This document shows, in pieces, positions 9,268 through 20,183 of a stretch of DNA of 64,000 bases (position 1 is its first letter; every line of letters begins with the position of its first letter). The notes under the pieces are model-generated. The model had not been told where the DNA came from, made no database searches, and was given only the letters and a program-made list of their open reading frames with translations. The DNA is taken from assembly GCF_003121405.1 (NCBI RefSeq), contig NZ_QBUY01000018.1, forward strand, positions 1-64,000, in the 5' to 3' direction. The position numbers and the translations under genes are program-made. This DNA is from Paraburkholderia sp. C35 (GTDB lineage Bacteria; Pseudomonadota; Gammaproteobacteria; Burkholderiales; Burkholderiaceae).

Positions 9268-9318
9268 ACTGGCAGCGTTGACGCCCGGGCTGAGGCCCGG
9301 AGGCGGTGTGGGTCAAGA

Positions 9319-9340
9319 AACGGGCGCGTAAGCGCCCGTT
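9319..9340 (+). terminator. Possible terminator hairpin after the slyD-like gene
   Basis: Arms CGGGCGC (9321-9327) and GCGCCCG (9332-9338) around a GTAA loop give a strong 7-bp GC stem. The following T-run is weak, so termination is uncertain. Confidence 0.45.
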
Positions 9341-9401
9341 GTCATATGTGGCCTTGTTCTGGCTTAGGCCGGCTTTAGATCCACCTCTGCGCTACATGCC
9401 G

Positions 9402-10670
9402 TTACTGGTTGCTATGGTTCATGCCGCCCGCGCCATTGATCGAGTCAGGCGCTGGCGTCGTGGGCGAGGGTTCGGGCAGAATCGGCGGCAACTCCGACGC
9501 GGGCGCGAAATCGGGCACGGCAGGCATCGAGGGCGGCGTCGGCGGCACGGCGTTGTCATTGTGCGAAGGCAGGTTCGGCGCGGCAGGCAGCGGCAGATTC
9601 CTCGGCACATCTCGCACAGTCACGCGAAATGGCGGGCGCTTGTCCAGATCGACATCGATTTGTACCCACTGGTTCTGAGGGCTGCGCGGCGCGAATGCGA
9701 TGCGCGTCAGATTGGTCACCAAATCGCCTTTGTCGTTGCGTAACGGCTGGTCGATCATGAAGCCCGTATGCGATCGATCGTCATCCTGATGAATCACGAC
9801 GACAGGTCCATGGAACGTCTCGGCGAGTTTCACCAGACTGCGTTTGAACTCCATGAATCCGTCGCGTTTCTCGTGATGTCCAAAGCGTAACCACGCGAAG
9901 CGCTCGGGGCGTTCATAGCGTTCGGGATCGAAGTCGCCTTGCACCAGCACGACGATCGCGCGTGCGCCGCGGCGTTTCGCGTACTCGGCAGCGTGATCGA
10001 GCCAGAACGCATTGGCGATCACGCGGTCTTCGAATTCGCCGTTGCGTCCACCTGCATACAGATAGTGATTGTTCGGACCCGGCACGTTCATACCGACGAA
10101 CACGGTGTCGCCGACCAGCCAGCGCACATTCTCGCGATAAGGCCGGAAGCGCGACACTTCGCTCTCACGCGCAAGCGGCAGCGGATTCTGTCCCATCGAC
10201 GACGCATCGGCGAACAGCGTCTGCCGCAACTGATCGAGCCGCTCGACGGGATCGTAACTGCCGGCCTCGGCCGTGCCGCAATCCGCCCAGTCGTGCTGGC
10301 CAGGAATAAAAACAAGTGCGGGCTTCGCGGTTTCGAGCACCGTATGGCGAGTCTCGAACAGCGAATCGCGACAGGCTTCCTTGCCGCTCTTCAGATTGCC
10401 GTCGTAGACGATGAACGAGACCTCCGGGTCGCGTCCGATTGCATCGAGGAGCCGCTGGGTGAGCGCTTCGTCGGCGGGGCTTTGCAGTGTGCTGCCGATG
10501 ACCGCAAACGCGTAGTGTTGCGCAGCGTCTTTGGCGAACGTATCGCCGCTTTGCACGGCTAGCAGTGTCGCAGCCGTTTGTGCCAAAGCCAGAGCGAACG
10601 CACGCACCGCGCCGCGTGTGCGGCGAGTGCGTGGCGGCGCATGATCAATGTGCGCGTCAGTGTGGCGCAT
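9402..10670 (-). CDS. Exported protein with a metallophosphoesterase-like region
   Basis: 422 residues from the ATG at 10670, which overlaps the end of mutS by 14 bp; a longer start at 10691 is possible. After a basic N-region comes a hydrophobic stretch ([13 protein letters not shown]), a likely signal peptide or anchor. The body ([46 protein letters not shown]) resembles calcineurin-like phosphoesterases in layout, but the canonical DxH and GNH(D/E) metal motifs are altered, so catalytic activity is unproven. The C-terminus is Pro-rich. The overlap with mutS implies translational coupling. Confidence 0.6.
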   Translation of the reverse strand: MRHTDAHIDHAPPRTRRTRGAVRAFALALAQTAATLLAVQSGDTFAKDAAQHYAFAVIGSTLQSPADEALTQRLLDAIGRDPEVSFIVYDGNLKSGKEACRDSLFETRHTVLETAKPALVFIPGQHDWADCGTAEAGSYDPVERLDQLRQTLFADASSMGQNPLPLARESEVSRFRPYRENVRWLVGDTVFVGMNVPGPNNHYLYAGGRNGEFEDRVIANAFWLDHAAEYAKRRGARAIVVLVQGDFDPERYERPERFAWLRFGHHEKRDGFMEFKRSLVKLAETFHGPVVVIHQDDDRSHTGFMIDQPLRNDKGDLVTNLTRIAFAPRSPQNQWVQIDVDLDKRPPFRVTVRDVPRNLPLPAAPNLPSHNDNAVPPTPPSMPAVPDFAPASELPPILPEPSPTTPAPDSINGAGGMNHSNQ

Positions 10671-13335
10671 CTGGCGACTTGGCCAGTTCATGCAGTTCGT
10701 ACAGCAGGTCGAGCGCGTCGCGCGGGCGCAGATCGTTCGGATCGATCTCGCGCAGACGCTCGACGAGTGCCTGCATGGCGGGGTCGAGAGCCGGTGCCGG
10801 TGGTTCGTCGTCGGCGTCTTCGAGCATCAAGACAGGCGCGGCGAACAGATCGAGTTGCGGCGCGGGCTGCGCAGCCGACTGCTGCTCCAGATAGGCAAGA
10901 TGCTTGCGTGCGGCGCGGATCACCGCGTTCGGCACGCCCGCCAGTTGCGCGACCTGCAGACCGTAACTCTGGTTTGCCGGACCTTCGTTGACGGCGTGCA
11001 GGAACACTATGCCATGCCCATGCTCGACGGCGGACAGGTGCACGTTCGCCGCATGCGGGAACTCGGCGGGCAATTGCGTGAGTTCGAAGTAGTGCGTGGC
11101 GAACAGCGTATGGCAACCGTTGTGCGCAAGCAGATGCCGCGCGATGGCCCACGCGAGCGCAAGACCATCGAAGGTCGACGTACCGCGCCCGATCTCATCC
11201 ATCAGCACGAGGCTTTGCGGCGTGGCGTCGTTCAGGATCGCGGCGGCTTCCGTCATTTCGACCATGAAGGTCGAGCGGCCGCCCGCGAGATCGTCTGCGG
11301 CGCCGATGCGTGTGAAGATGCGATCGATCGGACCAAACGACGCACGGCGTGCCGGTACATAGCTGCCCACGTACGCCATCAGCGCAATCAGCGCCGTCTG
11401 ACGCATGAAGGTCGATTTACCGCCCATGTTCGGGCCGGTGATCAGCAGCAGTTTGCGGTCGGGGTTGAGCACGCAGTCGTTGGCGATGAACTGCTCGACC
11501 TGCGCTTCGACGACAGGGTGCCGACCCTGTTCGATATCGATGCCACCCGCGGGCGTGAAGCTCGGCGCGACCCAGTCGAGTGCGCGCGCACGCTCGGCGA
11601 ACGCGGCCAGCAGATCGAGTTCGGCGAGCGCCGATGCGACCCGCTGGCAATCGGCGATGAACGGCAGCAGCGCTTGCAGCAGCGCGTCGTACAGCGATTT
11701 TTCACGGGCGAGCGCGCGTTCCTGCGCGGACAGCGCCTTGTCTTCGAACGTCTTCAGTTCGGGCGTGATGTAGCGCTCGGCATTCTTCAGCGTCTGGCGC
11801 CGGCGATAGTCATCGGGTACTTTGTCCGTCTGGCCGCGTGTGACTTCGATATAGAAGCCATGTACTTTGTTGTACTCGACACGCAGATTGTTGATGCCCG
11901 TGCGTGCGCGCTCGCGTGTTTCGAGATCGATCAGGAACTGTCCGCAGTTCTCCGAAATATCTCGCAGTTCGTCGAGTTCCGCGTCATAGCCTCGTGCGAT
12001 CACGCCGCCGTCCCGCACCATCGCAGCGGGTTCTTGCGCGACCGCGAGTTTCAGCAGATCGACGCATTCGGCGGGCGGCACCAAAGCTGTGTCGATGCGG
12101 GCAAGTGAATCGGCAGCGGCCGTCACGGCCGACAGTTGCGCGCGCAGCTCCGGCAAGGCTATGAACGTGTCACGCAGACTCGACAGATCGCGTGGACGCG
12201 CCGACAGCAACGCGAGCCGCCCGGTGATCCGCTCGATATCCGAAATCTGGCGCAGTGCGCCGCGCAGCGTATCGACGCTCGCCTGAGGCGGCGCCTCGAG
12301 CAGCGCACCGATGGCCTGCTGACGGGCCTGGGCAAACGACGCATCGCGCGGTGGATGATGCAGCCAGTGACGCAGCAGACGGCTGCCCATGGTCGTGCAG
12401 CAGGTGTCGAGCAGCGAGCACAGCGTGGGCGAATCCGTGCCGCGCAGCGTCTCCGTCAGTTCGAGATTGCGTCGCGTGGACGGATCGAGGCCGATATATT
12501 CCGATTCATATTCGACTTTCAGGCTGCGCACGTGACGCAGTTGCTGACCTTGCGTCGCCGCTGCATAAAGCAGCAGGGCGCCCGCCGCGCCGCATGCGCT
12601 GGAAAGCGAATGCGCGCCGAAGCCGTCGAGTCCGGCCACTTCCAGTTGATCGCACAGCCGCTGGGTACCCGAGGCGACGTCGAAATGCCAGGCCGGCACG
12701 CGCGTGGTCGCGCCGAAGCCGGTGGGCACCGTCCATGCGTTCGCGTCGTTTGTGGAGGGCGCATCGGCAACCAGAATTTCAGCGGGCCGGATGCGCTCGA
12801 GTGCAGCCGCGACCTGATCGGGCGCGACTTCCGCGAGGCGCAGCGCGCCGCTCGCCAGATTGAGCCACGCGAGGCCGATGTTCGTCACGACACCGCGCCG
12901 GTTGTGCCCGGCGCATACGGCGAGCAGATAGTTGTCGTTCTTGTCGTTGAGCAGTGCGGCGTCCGTCAGCGTGCCGGGCGTCACCACCCGCACGACCTTG
13001 CGTTCGACGGGGCCTTTCGAGGTAGCGGGGTCGCCAATCTGCTCGCAGATCGCGACCGACTCGCCGAGCTTCACGAGCTTCGCCAGATACTGTTCGACGG
13101 CGTGATGCGGCACGCCCGCCATCTTGATCGGATTACCGCCCGATGCGCCGCGCTGCGTGAGCGTCAGATCGAGCAGGCGCGAGGCTTTTTCTGCGTCTTC
13201 GAAGAACAGCTCATAGAAATCGCCCATCCGGTAGAACACGAGCGTGCCCGGATGCTCCCCTTTAATGCGCAAATACTGCTGCATCATGGGAGTATGTTGC
13301 GCGTTGTCGCTTGCCGCTGCCGTTTGAGTGCCCAT
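10657..13335 (-). CDS. mutS: DNA mismatch repair protein MutS
   Basis: 892 residues, normal for MutS. The N-terminus has the mismatch-recognition segment with MMQQYLRIK and the Phe-x-Glu motif in [15 protein letters not shown]. The connector, core and clamp domains follow. The ATPase has Walker [10 protein letters not shown] near residue 632 and Walker [10 protein letters not shown]; the C-terminal region includes a dimerisation helix-turn-helix. MutS recognises mispairs and recruits MutL. Upstream on the same strand is lplT, 120 bp away; downstream the phosphoesterase-like gene overlaps its stop. Confidence 0.97.
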   Translation of the reverse strand: MGTQTAAASDNAQHTPMMQQYLRIKGEHPGTLVFYRMGDFYELFFEDAEKASRLLDLTLTQRGASGGNPIKMAGVPHHAVEQYLAKLVKLGESVAICEQIGDPATSKGPVERKVVRVVTPGTLTDAALLNDKNDNYLLAVCAGHNRRGVVTNIGLAWLNLASGALRLAEVAPDQVAAALERIRPAEILVADAPSTNDANAWTVPTGFGATTRVPAWHFDVASGTQRLCDQLEVAGLDGFGAHSLSSACGAAGALLLYAAATQGQQLRHVRSLKVEYESEYIGLDPSTRRNLELTETLRGTDSPTLCSLLDTCCTTMGSRLLRHWLHHPPRDASFAQARQQAIGALLEAPPQASVDTLRGALRQISDIERITGRLALLSARPRDLSSLRDTFIALPELRAQLSAVTAAADSLARIDTALVPPAECVDLLKLAVAQEPAAMVRDGGVIARGYDAELDELRDISENCGQFLIDLETRERARTGINNLRVEYNKVHGFYIEVTRGQTDKVPDDYRRRQTLKNAERYITPELKTFEDKALSAQERALAREKSLYDALLQALLPFIADCQRVASALAELDLLAAFAERARALDWVAPSFTPAGGIDIEQGRHPVVEAQVEQFIANDCVLNPDRKLLLITGPNMGGKSTFMRQTALIALMAYVGSYVPARRASFGPIDRIFTRIGAADDLAGGRSTFMVEMTEAAAILNDATPQSLVLMDEIGRGTSTFDGLALAWAIARHLLAHNGCHTLFATHYFELTQLPAEFPHAANVHLSAVEHGHGIVFLHAVNEGPANQSYGLQVAQLAGVPNAVIRAARKHLAYLEQQSAAQPAPQLDLFAAPVLMLEDADDEPPAPALDPAMQALVERLREIDPNDLRPRDALDLLYELHELAKSPDAPH

Positions 13336-13455
13336 CCTCGTGTCTTTTTTGCGTGACTGTCAGGGCGAGAGTTTAACCCGCCGACGCGTCGAGCGAACCT
13401 GGCCTGATGGCCAGGTTGTCATCGCAAAATTTATGAAGGTAATCTGTGCATATGC

Positions 13456-14754
13456 CTACTCTTCGATCAACGCATGCATGTCGACCTTGTGCGCATTCGC
13501 GGCGCTGCGCCGCTGCGCGAGCCACATCATTCCCGTAATGAACACGCCGAACACGGTGATGATCCACTGCACGGGCATCTTCGCCGTCAGCAGGATCGCA
13601 TAGGCGCCGAGCATCAGCAGCACGGCGAGGTTCTGGTTGAAGTTCTGCACGGCAATCGAATGACCCGCCGTGAGCAGCGTGGCGCCGCGATGCTGGAGAA
13701 TCGCGTTCATCGGCACGATGAAGAAGCCCGACAGCGCGCCGAGCAGCACCATCAGCGGATACGCGAAGATGATGTAGGCGGGCGCAAACAGTTCGCCCAC
13801 ACGCAGGCCCGCGCCGGGCGGAAAGAGGTTTTTGTTGTAGAAGGCCATGGCAACGGCCACGGCGCCCGTGATAAGCCCGACCGGCAGCACCTTGAGCGAC
13901 GCGCGCAGCGGAATATACGCGGCCGCCGCCGCCGCACCGATCGCGATGCCAAGGCCGGCCACGCCCTGCATCACGGCCGCCTTCGACAGCGCCAGCCCGA
14001 GATTTGCATCGGCCCATTTGAGCACCAGCAGTTGCAGCGTCACGGCGCCGCCCCACATCAGCGTCGTGACCCACAGCGCGATCTGCGCAAGGCGGTCGGC
14101 CCACAGCACGTTGAAGCAGCGCACGAACTCGCCGACCAGTTCGCCGGGCTCCGTCAGCCGGTTCGGATAACGGGCACCCGTATCCGGAATGCCGACGTTG
14201 AGCGCCGCCGCGATCGCGTAGGTGATCATCACGGCGAGCATCGCGAGATCGGCGGCGGAGTGGATCAGCGGCCAGTGCGCGTGCTGCACGAAATGCGTCG
14301 CGTACGTGCTGATCAGCGCGCCGCCGAGCATCGTGCCGACGATGGTCGACAGCACGGTTGCCGATTCGAGCCACGCGTTCGCGGCCACGAGCCGTTCGGC
14401 CGGCAGCAGCTCGGTCAGAATGCCGTATTTCGCGGGCGAATAGGCTGCCGCGCCGAAGCCGACCACGCCGTAGGCGATCATCGGATGCACGCCGCCGATC
14501 ATCAGCAGGCAGCCGCACGCCTTGAGCGCGTTCGAGACGAACATCACGTGGCGCTTTTGCAGCGCATCGGCGAATGCACCGACGAACGGCGCGAGCAGCA
14601 CGTAGGAAATAGTGAAGAAGATCTGCAGCAGCGGTGTGATCCACGCGGCCGAGCGGATTTCGGTGAGCAGCGCGATGGCCGCGATCAGCAGCGCGTTATC
14701 GGCGAGCGAGGACACGAACTGCGCCGCGATGATCGTGTAGAAACCTTTCTTCAT
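13456..14754 (-). CDS. lplT: Lysophospholipid transporter LplT-like MFS protein (copy 1)
   Basis: 432 residues with about 12 membrane segments, starting MKKGFYTIIAAQF. The long conserved stretch around GFGAAAYSPAKYGILTELLP and the AGHSIAVQNFNQNLAVL segment match the LplT family, which flips lysophospholipids across the inner membrane for re-acylation. No aas-type acyltransferase lies beside it. A clear paralogue sits at 56225-57532 with the same start peptide. It lies upstream of mutS on the same strand. Confidence 0.88.
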   Translation of the reverse strand: MKKGFYTIIAAQFVSSLADNALLIAAIALLTEIRSAAWITPLLQIFFTISYVLLAPFVGAFADALQKRHVMFVSNALKACGCLLMIGGVHPMIAYGVVGFGAAAYSPAKYGILTELLPAERLVAANAWLESATVLSTIVGTMLGGALISTYATHFVQHAHWPLIHSAADLAMLAVMITYAIAAALNVGIPDTGARYPNRLTEPGELVGEFVRCFNVLWADRLAQIALWVTTLMWGGAVTLQLLVLKWADANLGLALSKAAVMQGVAGLGIAIGAAAAAAYIPLRASLKVLPVGLITGAVAVAMAFYNKNLFPPGAGLRVGELFAPAYIIFAYPLMVLLGALSGFFIVPMNAILQHRGATLLTAGHSIAVQNFNQNLAVLLMLGAYAILLTAKMPVQWIITVFGVFITGMMWLAQRRSAANAHKVDMHALIEE

Positions 14755-14843
14755 GGTCCCGATTGGAACACAGCGCCCGGCATCTTGCCTTCGAACTGCG
14801 CCGTCATTTCATTTTGCGCACTGCATCGCAAGCTGCAGTTTCA

Positions 14844-14870
14844 AAAGAAAAAAGCGGCCGAAGCCGCTTT
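14844..14870 (-). terminator. Rho-independent terminator of suhB
   Basis: On the minus strand an AAAGCGGC stem closes over a stable UUCG tetraloop and is followed by a T-run. It begins 17 bp after the suhB stop. Confidence 0.85.
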
Positions 14871-14887
14871 CAACTGCGGGCAGCTTC

Positions 14888-15691
14888 TTAAGCTGCCTGT
14901 TCCTTCGTCCTGGTGTGGCGCGAGAGGATCGGGATCATCTGCGCATAAATCTTCGGGTTGCCCGCGACGATCTCATGCATATGCAGGAAGTCCGAATCGC
15001 CCGTGTAGTTGCCGACGAGACCGCCCGATTCCGTGACGAGCAGGCTGCCCGCTGCCATGTCCCACGCGCTGATGCCTTGCTCGAAGAAGCCGTCCAGACG
15101 GCCCGCTGCGACGTTCGCCAGATCCCGCGCAGCCGCGCGGGGGCGGCGAAGGCCTGCGCACGCCTTGGTCATGTCGGCGAACAGGTCCATGTAGCCGTCG
15201 AGCGTATCTTTTTCGCGGAACGGGAAGCCCGTGCCGATCAGGCTGTCAGCCAGACGGTCGCGGCGGCCGACGCGGATGCGGCGGTCATTCAGGTACGCGC
15301 CGCGGCCGCGCGAAGCCGTGAACAGATCGTTGCGCGTCGGGTCATAGACGACCGCCTGCGTGACGATGCCCTTGTGTGCGAGCGCGATCGACACACAGTA
15401 GTACTGGAAGCCGTGGATGAAGTTGGTGGTGCCGTCGAGGGGATCGATGATCCACTGGTATTCGGACTCGTTGCCCGATTCGCCGGACTCTTCGGCGAGG
15501 ATCGCGTGATCGGGATAGGCGGTGGTCAGCGTTTCGATGATGGCCGCTTCCGATGCCTTGTCGACTTCCGTGACGAAATCGTTGTGCTGCTTCTTGCTGA
15601 CCTGCACGAGGTCGAGATCGAGCGACGCGCGGTTGATGATCTGCCCGGCGCGGCGAGCGGCCTTGACAGCGATATTGAGCATGGGATGCAT
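14888..15691 (-). CDS. suhB: Inositol monophosphatase family protein (SuhB)
   Basis: 267 residues. Metal-binding motifs are present: GE-type [22 protein letters not shown] (motif A) and WDMAAG (motif B). SuhB dephosphorylates inositol-1-phosphate and in enterobacteria also joins ribosomal RNA antitermination complexes. The conserved stretch normally reading RRPGAAALDL is [10 protein letters not shown] here, giving Arg185 and Arg189 at positions usually Gly and Leu; both differ from expectation by single transversions. The gene ends at a clean terminator. Confidence 0.92.
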   Translation of the reverse strand: MHPMLNIAVKAARRAGQIINRASLDLDLVQVSKKQHNDFVTEVDKASEAAIIETLTTAYPDHAILAEESGESGNESEYQWIIDPLDGTTNFIHGFQYYCVSIALAHKGIVTQAVVYDPTRNDLFTASRGRGAYLNDRRIRVGRRDRLADSLIGTGFPFREKDTLDGYMDLFADMTKACAGLRRPRAAARDLANVAAGRLDGFFEQGISAWDMAAGSLLVTESGGLVGNYTGDSDFLHMHEIVAGNPKIYAQMIPILSRHTRTKEQAA

Positions 15692-15993
15692 GAGTCTCGA
15701 TCCTTGTGCCGGACGCGCACGGCGGCTGCCCGGTGTTGAGCTGAAAATAAGCTGTTAATCATGCGAAACGGCGGCGGGCAAAGACCCGGTGCACGTTCCG
15801 TCGACGGAAGACGAATTGAAGAAGAGCGGTGCGCACGGCAGTTCTGACCCGGCGCGAATATCGGGATTTTACCTGAGTCTCGCCGGTTCGAGGCAGTTCG
15901 CGCGGATCAGCGCCTGTGCAAACGGCTTATGCCGTCCGGCAGATGGAAAGAGGGGGCGGGTTGGCGCTACCATTGATGTTTCCCGCAATTTAA
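15692..15993. other. Divergent intergenic region between suhB and trmJ
   Basis: About 300 bp without a convincing gene. It must hold promoters for suhB (minus) and trmJ (plus), but I cannot name a -35/-10 pair with confidence. No hairpin or repeat stands out. Confidence 0.5.
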
Positions 15994-16818
15994 GTGCATA
16001 GCGTGGGTCAGACGCCTTCTTCATCTTCTTCCAGTAGCGCTTCGGACAGCGCCAGCATCGCCGGCGGCTTCACGTCGACGCGTTTCGTGCTCGTCGAGCC
16101 GAGTCATCCCGGCAACGTCGGCGCAGCGGCGCGCGCGTTGAAAACCATGGGCTTTTCGCGCCTCGTGCTAGTGTCGCCGCGCGTGGCGGATGTCAAGAAC
16201 GACCCCGAGGCGATCGCCATGGCGAGCGGTGCGGACGATGTGCTCGCGTCCGCGCATATCGTGCCGACGCTCGCCGACGCGCTGTCGGGCGTGCAGTGGT
16301 CCGTAGCGCTGACGGCGCGCTCCCGCGAGTACGGCCCGCCGCAACTCCCGCCGCGCGCCGCCGCCACGCAAGCCCGCGAGCATGCCGCTCATAGCGATAT
16401 CGCGCTGGTTTTCGGCAACGAGCGCACGGGGCTGTCGAATGAGGATGTCGAGCGCTGCAGCGCGCTCGCGCATATTCCTGCCAATCCGGCGTATAGCTCG
16501 CTGAATCTGTCGCAAGCCATTCAGGTGCTGGCCTACGAACTGCGCATGGCGTATCTGGTCGACGTCGATGCGCCACAGGGCGCGGGCAGCGCGGGCGTGC
16601 TCGCCGCAAGCGACGAGATCGAACGCATGTATGTGCACCTGGAAAACGCGCTGATCGCACTGGATTTTCTCGATCCCGGCAACCCGAAGAAACTGATGTC
16701 GCGCTTGCGGCGACTGTTCGCGCGTTCGGGGCTCGAGCGCGAGGAGGTCAATATTGTGCGCGGCATCGCAAAACACATTCTGCTGAAAGCGAAAGGGCGC
16801 GACGCCGACGGGCAATGA
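15994..16818 (+). CDS. trmJ: tRNA (cytidine/uridine-32-2'-O)-methyltransferase TrmJ
   Basis: 274 residues from a GTG; another GTG nine bases later is possible, and the first ~25 residues are a Ser-rich linker. The SPOUT-fold core begins at RFVLVEPSHPGNVGAAARALK and has the knot motifs LVFGNERTGLSNED and IPANPAYSSLNLSQA. TrmJ methylates ribose at position 32 of tRNAs using S-adenosylmethionine. It stands alone, divergent from suhB. Confidence 0.92.
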   Translation: MHSVGQTPSSSSSSSASDSASIAGGFTSTRFVLVEPSHPGNVGAAARALKTMGFSRLVLVSPRVADVKNDPEAIAMASGADDVLASAHIVPTLADALSGVQWSVALTARSREYGPPQLPPRAAATQAREHAAHSDIALVFGNERTGLSNEDVERCSALAHIPANPAYSSLNLSQAIQVLAYELRMAYLVDVDAPQGAGSAGVLAASDEIERMYVHLENALIALDFLDPGNPKKLMSRLRRLFARSGLEREEVNIVRGIAKHILLKAKGRDADGQ

Positions 16819-17071
16819 GGGACGTTTGCCCTTGCGCTGTCACGGTTAACCGGCCGGAAACAGCGAGGCACAGGGCAAACCTTGTCGCCCGAGTGGGCTT
16901 CCGGCAGGTTTCGCGCAATCGCCCTACAATGGCCCGAAACGTCATAAGCAAAGCTTGCCGGCTGCAATAGGCGCAACGCGATCCGATCACGGGCACGCGC
17001 GCATGCGCACCGGCAGCCCGCTTTCCGCGCGATGCGCGGCGGCGGTCCATCCCTACGAATGCCTCACTGCC

Positions 17072-17872
17072 ATGTTCACGAGACTCCGCGAAGACATTGC
17101 CACGATCCGCGAGCGCGATCCCGCCGCTCGCAGCGCATGGGAAGTCCTCACGTGTTATCCGGGCCTGCACGCGCTGATGTTCCATCGGTTCGCGCATGCC
17201 TGCTGGCGCGCGAATCGCCGCTGGCTCGCGCGTTTCGCGTCGCAGTTTGGCCGCTTCATGACGGGTATCGAGATTCACCCCGGCGCGACCATTGGGCGGC
17301 GCGTGTTCATCGATCACGGCATGGGCGTCGTGATCGGCGAGACGGCTGAAATCGGTGATGACTGCACCATCTATCAGGGCGTCACGCTCGGCGGGACGTC
17401 GCTCACGCGTGGCGCAAAACGCCATCCGACGCTGGAGCGCGGTGTGATCGTCGGTGCTGGCGCGAAGGTGCTGGGTGGCTTCACGATCGGCGCGGACGCG
17501 AAGATCGGCTCGAATGCCGTCGTCGTGAAGCCGGTGCCGGCGGGTGGCACGGCAGTCGGCAATCCGGCGCGCGTCATCATGCCGGCAAAGACGGCAGCAG
17601 CGCCAGCGTCGGCAACCGCCGATAGCGCCGCACCGCGCCCAGGTTTCTGCGCCTACGGCATCACGCCTAACGCAGACGATCCCGTTTCGCTCGCCATCCA
17701 TGGCCTGATCAATCACGCGGCGACGCAATCGCAGCGTATCGATGAAGTCGTCGCGGCGCTCGAGCGACTCGGCACGAGCCTCGAGGCGCTGCATGGCGCC
17801 GATGCGGCGTTGCTGGATCTGCGCCGTCTGTCGGCGGCGCTGGAGGGGAAGGTCGAGGTGGAGGCTCGCTAG
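17072..17872 (+). CDS. cysE: Serine O-acetyltransferase CysE
   Basis: 266 residues from the ATG at 17072, where MFTRLREDI matches the short-form CysE start. The left-handed beta-helix hexapeptide repeats run from about residue 65 ([28 protein letters not shown]) to GNPARVI, with the catalytic Asp-His in DHGMG. The enzyme makes O-acetylserine, the cysteine precursor. After the helix there is a long C-terminal extension (about 95 residues) ending in a helical, possibly coiled-coil, segment. Confidence 0.93.
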   Translation: MFTRLREDIATIRERDPAARSAWEVLTCYPGLHALMFHRFAHACWRANRRWLARFASQFGRFMTGIEIHPGATIGRRVFIDHGMGVVIGETAEIGDDCTIYQGVTLGGTSLTRGAKRHPTLERGVIVGAGAKVLGGFTIGADAKIGSNAVVVKPVPAGGTAVGNPARVIMPAKTAAAPASATADSAAPRPGFCAYGITPNADDPVSLAIHGLINHAATQSQRIDEVVAALERLGTSLEALHGADAALLDLRRLSAALEGKVEVEAR

Positions 17873-17978
17873 GCGGCGCCGGGAAGCGCATCGTGCGTCA
17901 CGGCAACGTACCGTGGCGTACGAATATACGAATGGCCAGCAACGTCGATGCCGCGCCCAGCGGCAACGGCCTGCCGCG

Positions 17979-18779
17979 TTATTTATCCAGCCGCAGCGCC
18001 TTGATCCCTTCGGAATCGATGCGCACATAACCGCCGCGGCGCTCGCCGTGGTCGAGATCCCAATCGGGCAGCACCCAGCGCATCCCGCCTTTCTCGTGAT
18101 GCAGCGCGGGTCTATGGGTGTGGCCGTGAATGATGGTGGCCGTCTTGGTCTTCCTGAATAGCGCAGCGATGCCTTCGGATGTCACGTCATAACGCGGTGT
18201 CACCGGGCGCATGCGTCCCGCTTCGCTCGAGCTGCGCATCTTTTCCGCCAGCGCCTTGCGCCAGCGATACGGCCACACCAGAAACAGCCACTGTGCAAAC
18301 CGGTTGCGCGCGAAGCCGCGAAAATGCTGATATTTGCGATCGAGCGTGCATTGCGCGTCGCCATGCGTGAGCGCGATCTTGGTGCCGAACGCGGTAATCA
18401 CGAACGGATCGGGCAGCCAGATCGCGCCCGCCGCCTTCATGAAACGCTTGCCCAGCAGGAAGTCGCGATTGCCGTGCATGATGTAGAGCGCGATGCCGCG
18501 CTCCGACAGCGTGTGCATCAGCGTGGCCATGCGGGCGGGGAAGGGCTCGGCGAGCATGTCGTCGCCGATCCAGTACTCGAACAGATCGCCGAGTATGAAA
18601 ACGGAATCCGCGTGCTCGGCCGTCACGCGGATGAAATGCTCGAACGCGGCGACCGTTTGTGGAATCGCCTCGCTCAGATGCAGATCAGCGATGAAAAAAA
18701 ACGGGCGCGCCGCGTGTGGGCGTTTGCCCTCGCCAGGCACGCCCGCAGCGACGCTTCGCAGCGGCGTTTCTTGCAGCAT
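17979..18779 (-). CDS. lpxH: UDP-2,3-diacylglucosamine diphosphatase LpxH
   Basis: 266 residues. Calcineurin-like metal motifs are all present: IADLHLSE, GDLFEYWIGDD, MHGNRDFLLG, LTHGDAQC and IHGHTHRPALH. LpxH cleaves UDP-2,3-diacylglucosamine to lipid X in lipid A synthesis at the inner membrane face. It follows ppiB on the same strand with a 66-bp gap. Confidence 0.95.
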   Translation of the reverse strand: MLQETPLRSVAAGVPGEGKRPHAARPFFFIADLHLSEAIPQTVAAFEHFIRVTAEHADSVFILGDLFEYWIGDDMLAEPFPARMATLMHTLSERGIALYIMHGNRDFLLGKRFMKAAGAIWLPDPFVITAFGTKIALTHGDAQCTLDRKYQHFRGFARNRFAQWLFLVWPYRWRKALAEKMRSSSEAGRMRPVTPRYDVTSEGIAALFRKTKTATIIHGHTHRPALHHEKGGMRWVLPDWDLDHGERRGGYVRIDSEGIKALRLDK

Positions 18780-18845
18780 TGAAGTGTGCTTCTCTCAGTT
18801 GCTCAGCGCTTCTTGAAGAATAGGCCGTTCGTACAAAACGTGCTT

Positions 18846-19340
18846 TTACTCGACAACCACGGCCTTTTCGATGATCACGTCATCGGCGGGGACGTCCTGG
18901 AGGAAGCCCTTCGAACCCGTCTTCACCTTGCGGATCGCGTCGACCACTTCGAGGCCTTCGACGACCTTGCCGAACACGGCATAGCCCCAGCCTTGCGGCG
19001 TCGGCGACGAATGATTCAGGAAGTCGTTGTCGTTCACGTTGATGAAGAACTGAGCCGTGGCCGAGTGCGGATCGTTCGTGCGCGCCATCGCGATCGAACC
19101 CTTCACGTTCTTCAGACCGTTGTTCGCTTCGTTAGCGATCGGCGTATTCGTGGGCTTTTGCGTCATGCCCGGCTCGAAACCGCCGCCCTGGATCATGAAG
19201 CCGTCGATCACGCGGTGGAACACCGTGTTGTCGTAGTGACCGGCCTTCACGTAGGCGAGGAAATTCTCGACCGACTTCGGCGCCTTCTCGGCATCCAGTT
19301 CGAGCTTGATGACGCCGTGGTTCGTGTGCAGTTCAACCAT
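18846..19340 (-). CDS. ppiB: Cytoplasmic cyclophilin-type peptidyl-prolyl isomerase PpiB
   Basis: 164 residues from the ATG at 19340 ([15 protein letters not shown]); the frame is open upstream but only this start fits the family and there is no signal peptide. Active-site residues are in [30 protein letters not shown] and [11 protein letters not shown]. It catalyses prolyl cis-trans isomerisation. It forms a tandem pair with the exported cyclophilin gene just upstream. Confidence 0.95.
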   Translation of the reverse strand: MVELHTNHGVIKLELDAEKAPKSVENFLAYVKAGHYDNTVFHRVIDGFMIQGGGFEPGMTQKPTNTPIANEANNGLKNVKGSIAMARTNDPHSATAQFFINVNDNDFLNHSSPTPQGWGYAVFGKVVEGLEVVDAIRKVKTGSKGFLQDVPADDVIIEKAVVVE

Positions 19341-19519
19341 GATGATTTCCTTTGAGTCTGGGTGAGTGGAAAGCGCGGTGCATCGCCGTTCATGCGGCCG
19401 ATGGCCCGCGCCCGTGGCATGGTTAGTTCTGGTGCAGCGCGCGTGCCGGGCATGACATGGCGTCATGTTGCCGGCGGCGCGCGTCACCGTGTTTGCTCAA
19501 GCGCGGCTTCTCGCAGCGC

Positions 19520-20101
19520 TTACTTGCCGACAATTGTCGCCGACTGGATCACAACCTGCTTTTGCGGCACATCGCTCATCGGGCCGCGCGACGTGGTCGG
19601 CGTGCCTTCGATCTTCTTCACGACATCCATGCCCGACGTGACCTTGCCGAATACCGCATAACCGTTGCCGTCCGGATTCGGATAGTCGAGGCCGGCGTTA
19701 TCGACCGTGTTGATGAAGAACTGCGCGGTGGCCGAGTTCGGATCGCTGGTGCGCGCCATCGCGAGCGTGCCCGTGGTGTTCTTCAGGCCATTGCGGCTTT
19801 CGAGCGGAATCGGCGCGCGCGTCGGCTTTTCCGCGTAGCTCGTGGTGTAGCCGCCGCCCTGGATCATGAAGCCGGGAATCACGCGATGGAAGATCGTGCC
19901 GCTATATTGACCGGATTTCACGTAGTCGAGGAAATTGGCGACGGTCTTCGGCGCTTTCTCAGGATACAACTCGACGCGGATATCGCCTTCCGATGTCTTG
20001 AAGAGAACGGACGGATGCGCAGCCTGTGATCCGTTTTGCGCAAATGCCGGTGCGTTCGCGATCAGGGCGGCGCTGCCGAGCGCCAACATCAACCATTTCA
20101 T
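19520..20101 (-). CDS. ppiA: Periplasmic cyclophilin-type peptidyl-prolyl isomerase PpiA
   Basis: 193 residues with a signal peptide ending NAPAFAQ. The cyclophilin core has [31 protein letters not shown] and [11 protein letters not shown]. It is the exported partner of the neighbouring cytoplasmic PpiB and probably assists folding of periplasmic and outer-membrane proteins. The two likely arose by duplication. Confidence 0.94.
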   Translation of the reverse strand: MKWLMLALGSAALIANAPAFAQNGSQAAHPSVLFKTSEGDIRVELYPEKAPKTVANFLDYVKSGQYSGTIFHRVIPGFMIQGGGYTTSYAEKPTRAPIPLESRNGLKNTTGTLAMARTSDPNSATAQFFINTVDNAGLDYPNPDGNGYAVFGKVTSGMDVVKKIEGTPTTSRGPMSDVPQKQVVIQSATIVGK

Positions 20102-20183
20102 GTAAATCCTCGGGGTGAAAGCAGGGTGAACTCAGATGAAAAACGTCGGCACGCACGCGGCCCGCAAGCACGCGTGCGGGCGC

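Noticed and set aside
8684..9316. N-terminal extension of the cupin oxygenase gene
   Set aside because: It runs antisense through slyD and lacks family similarity; the ATG at 8683 fits the family.
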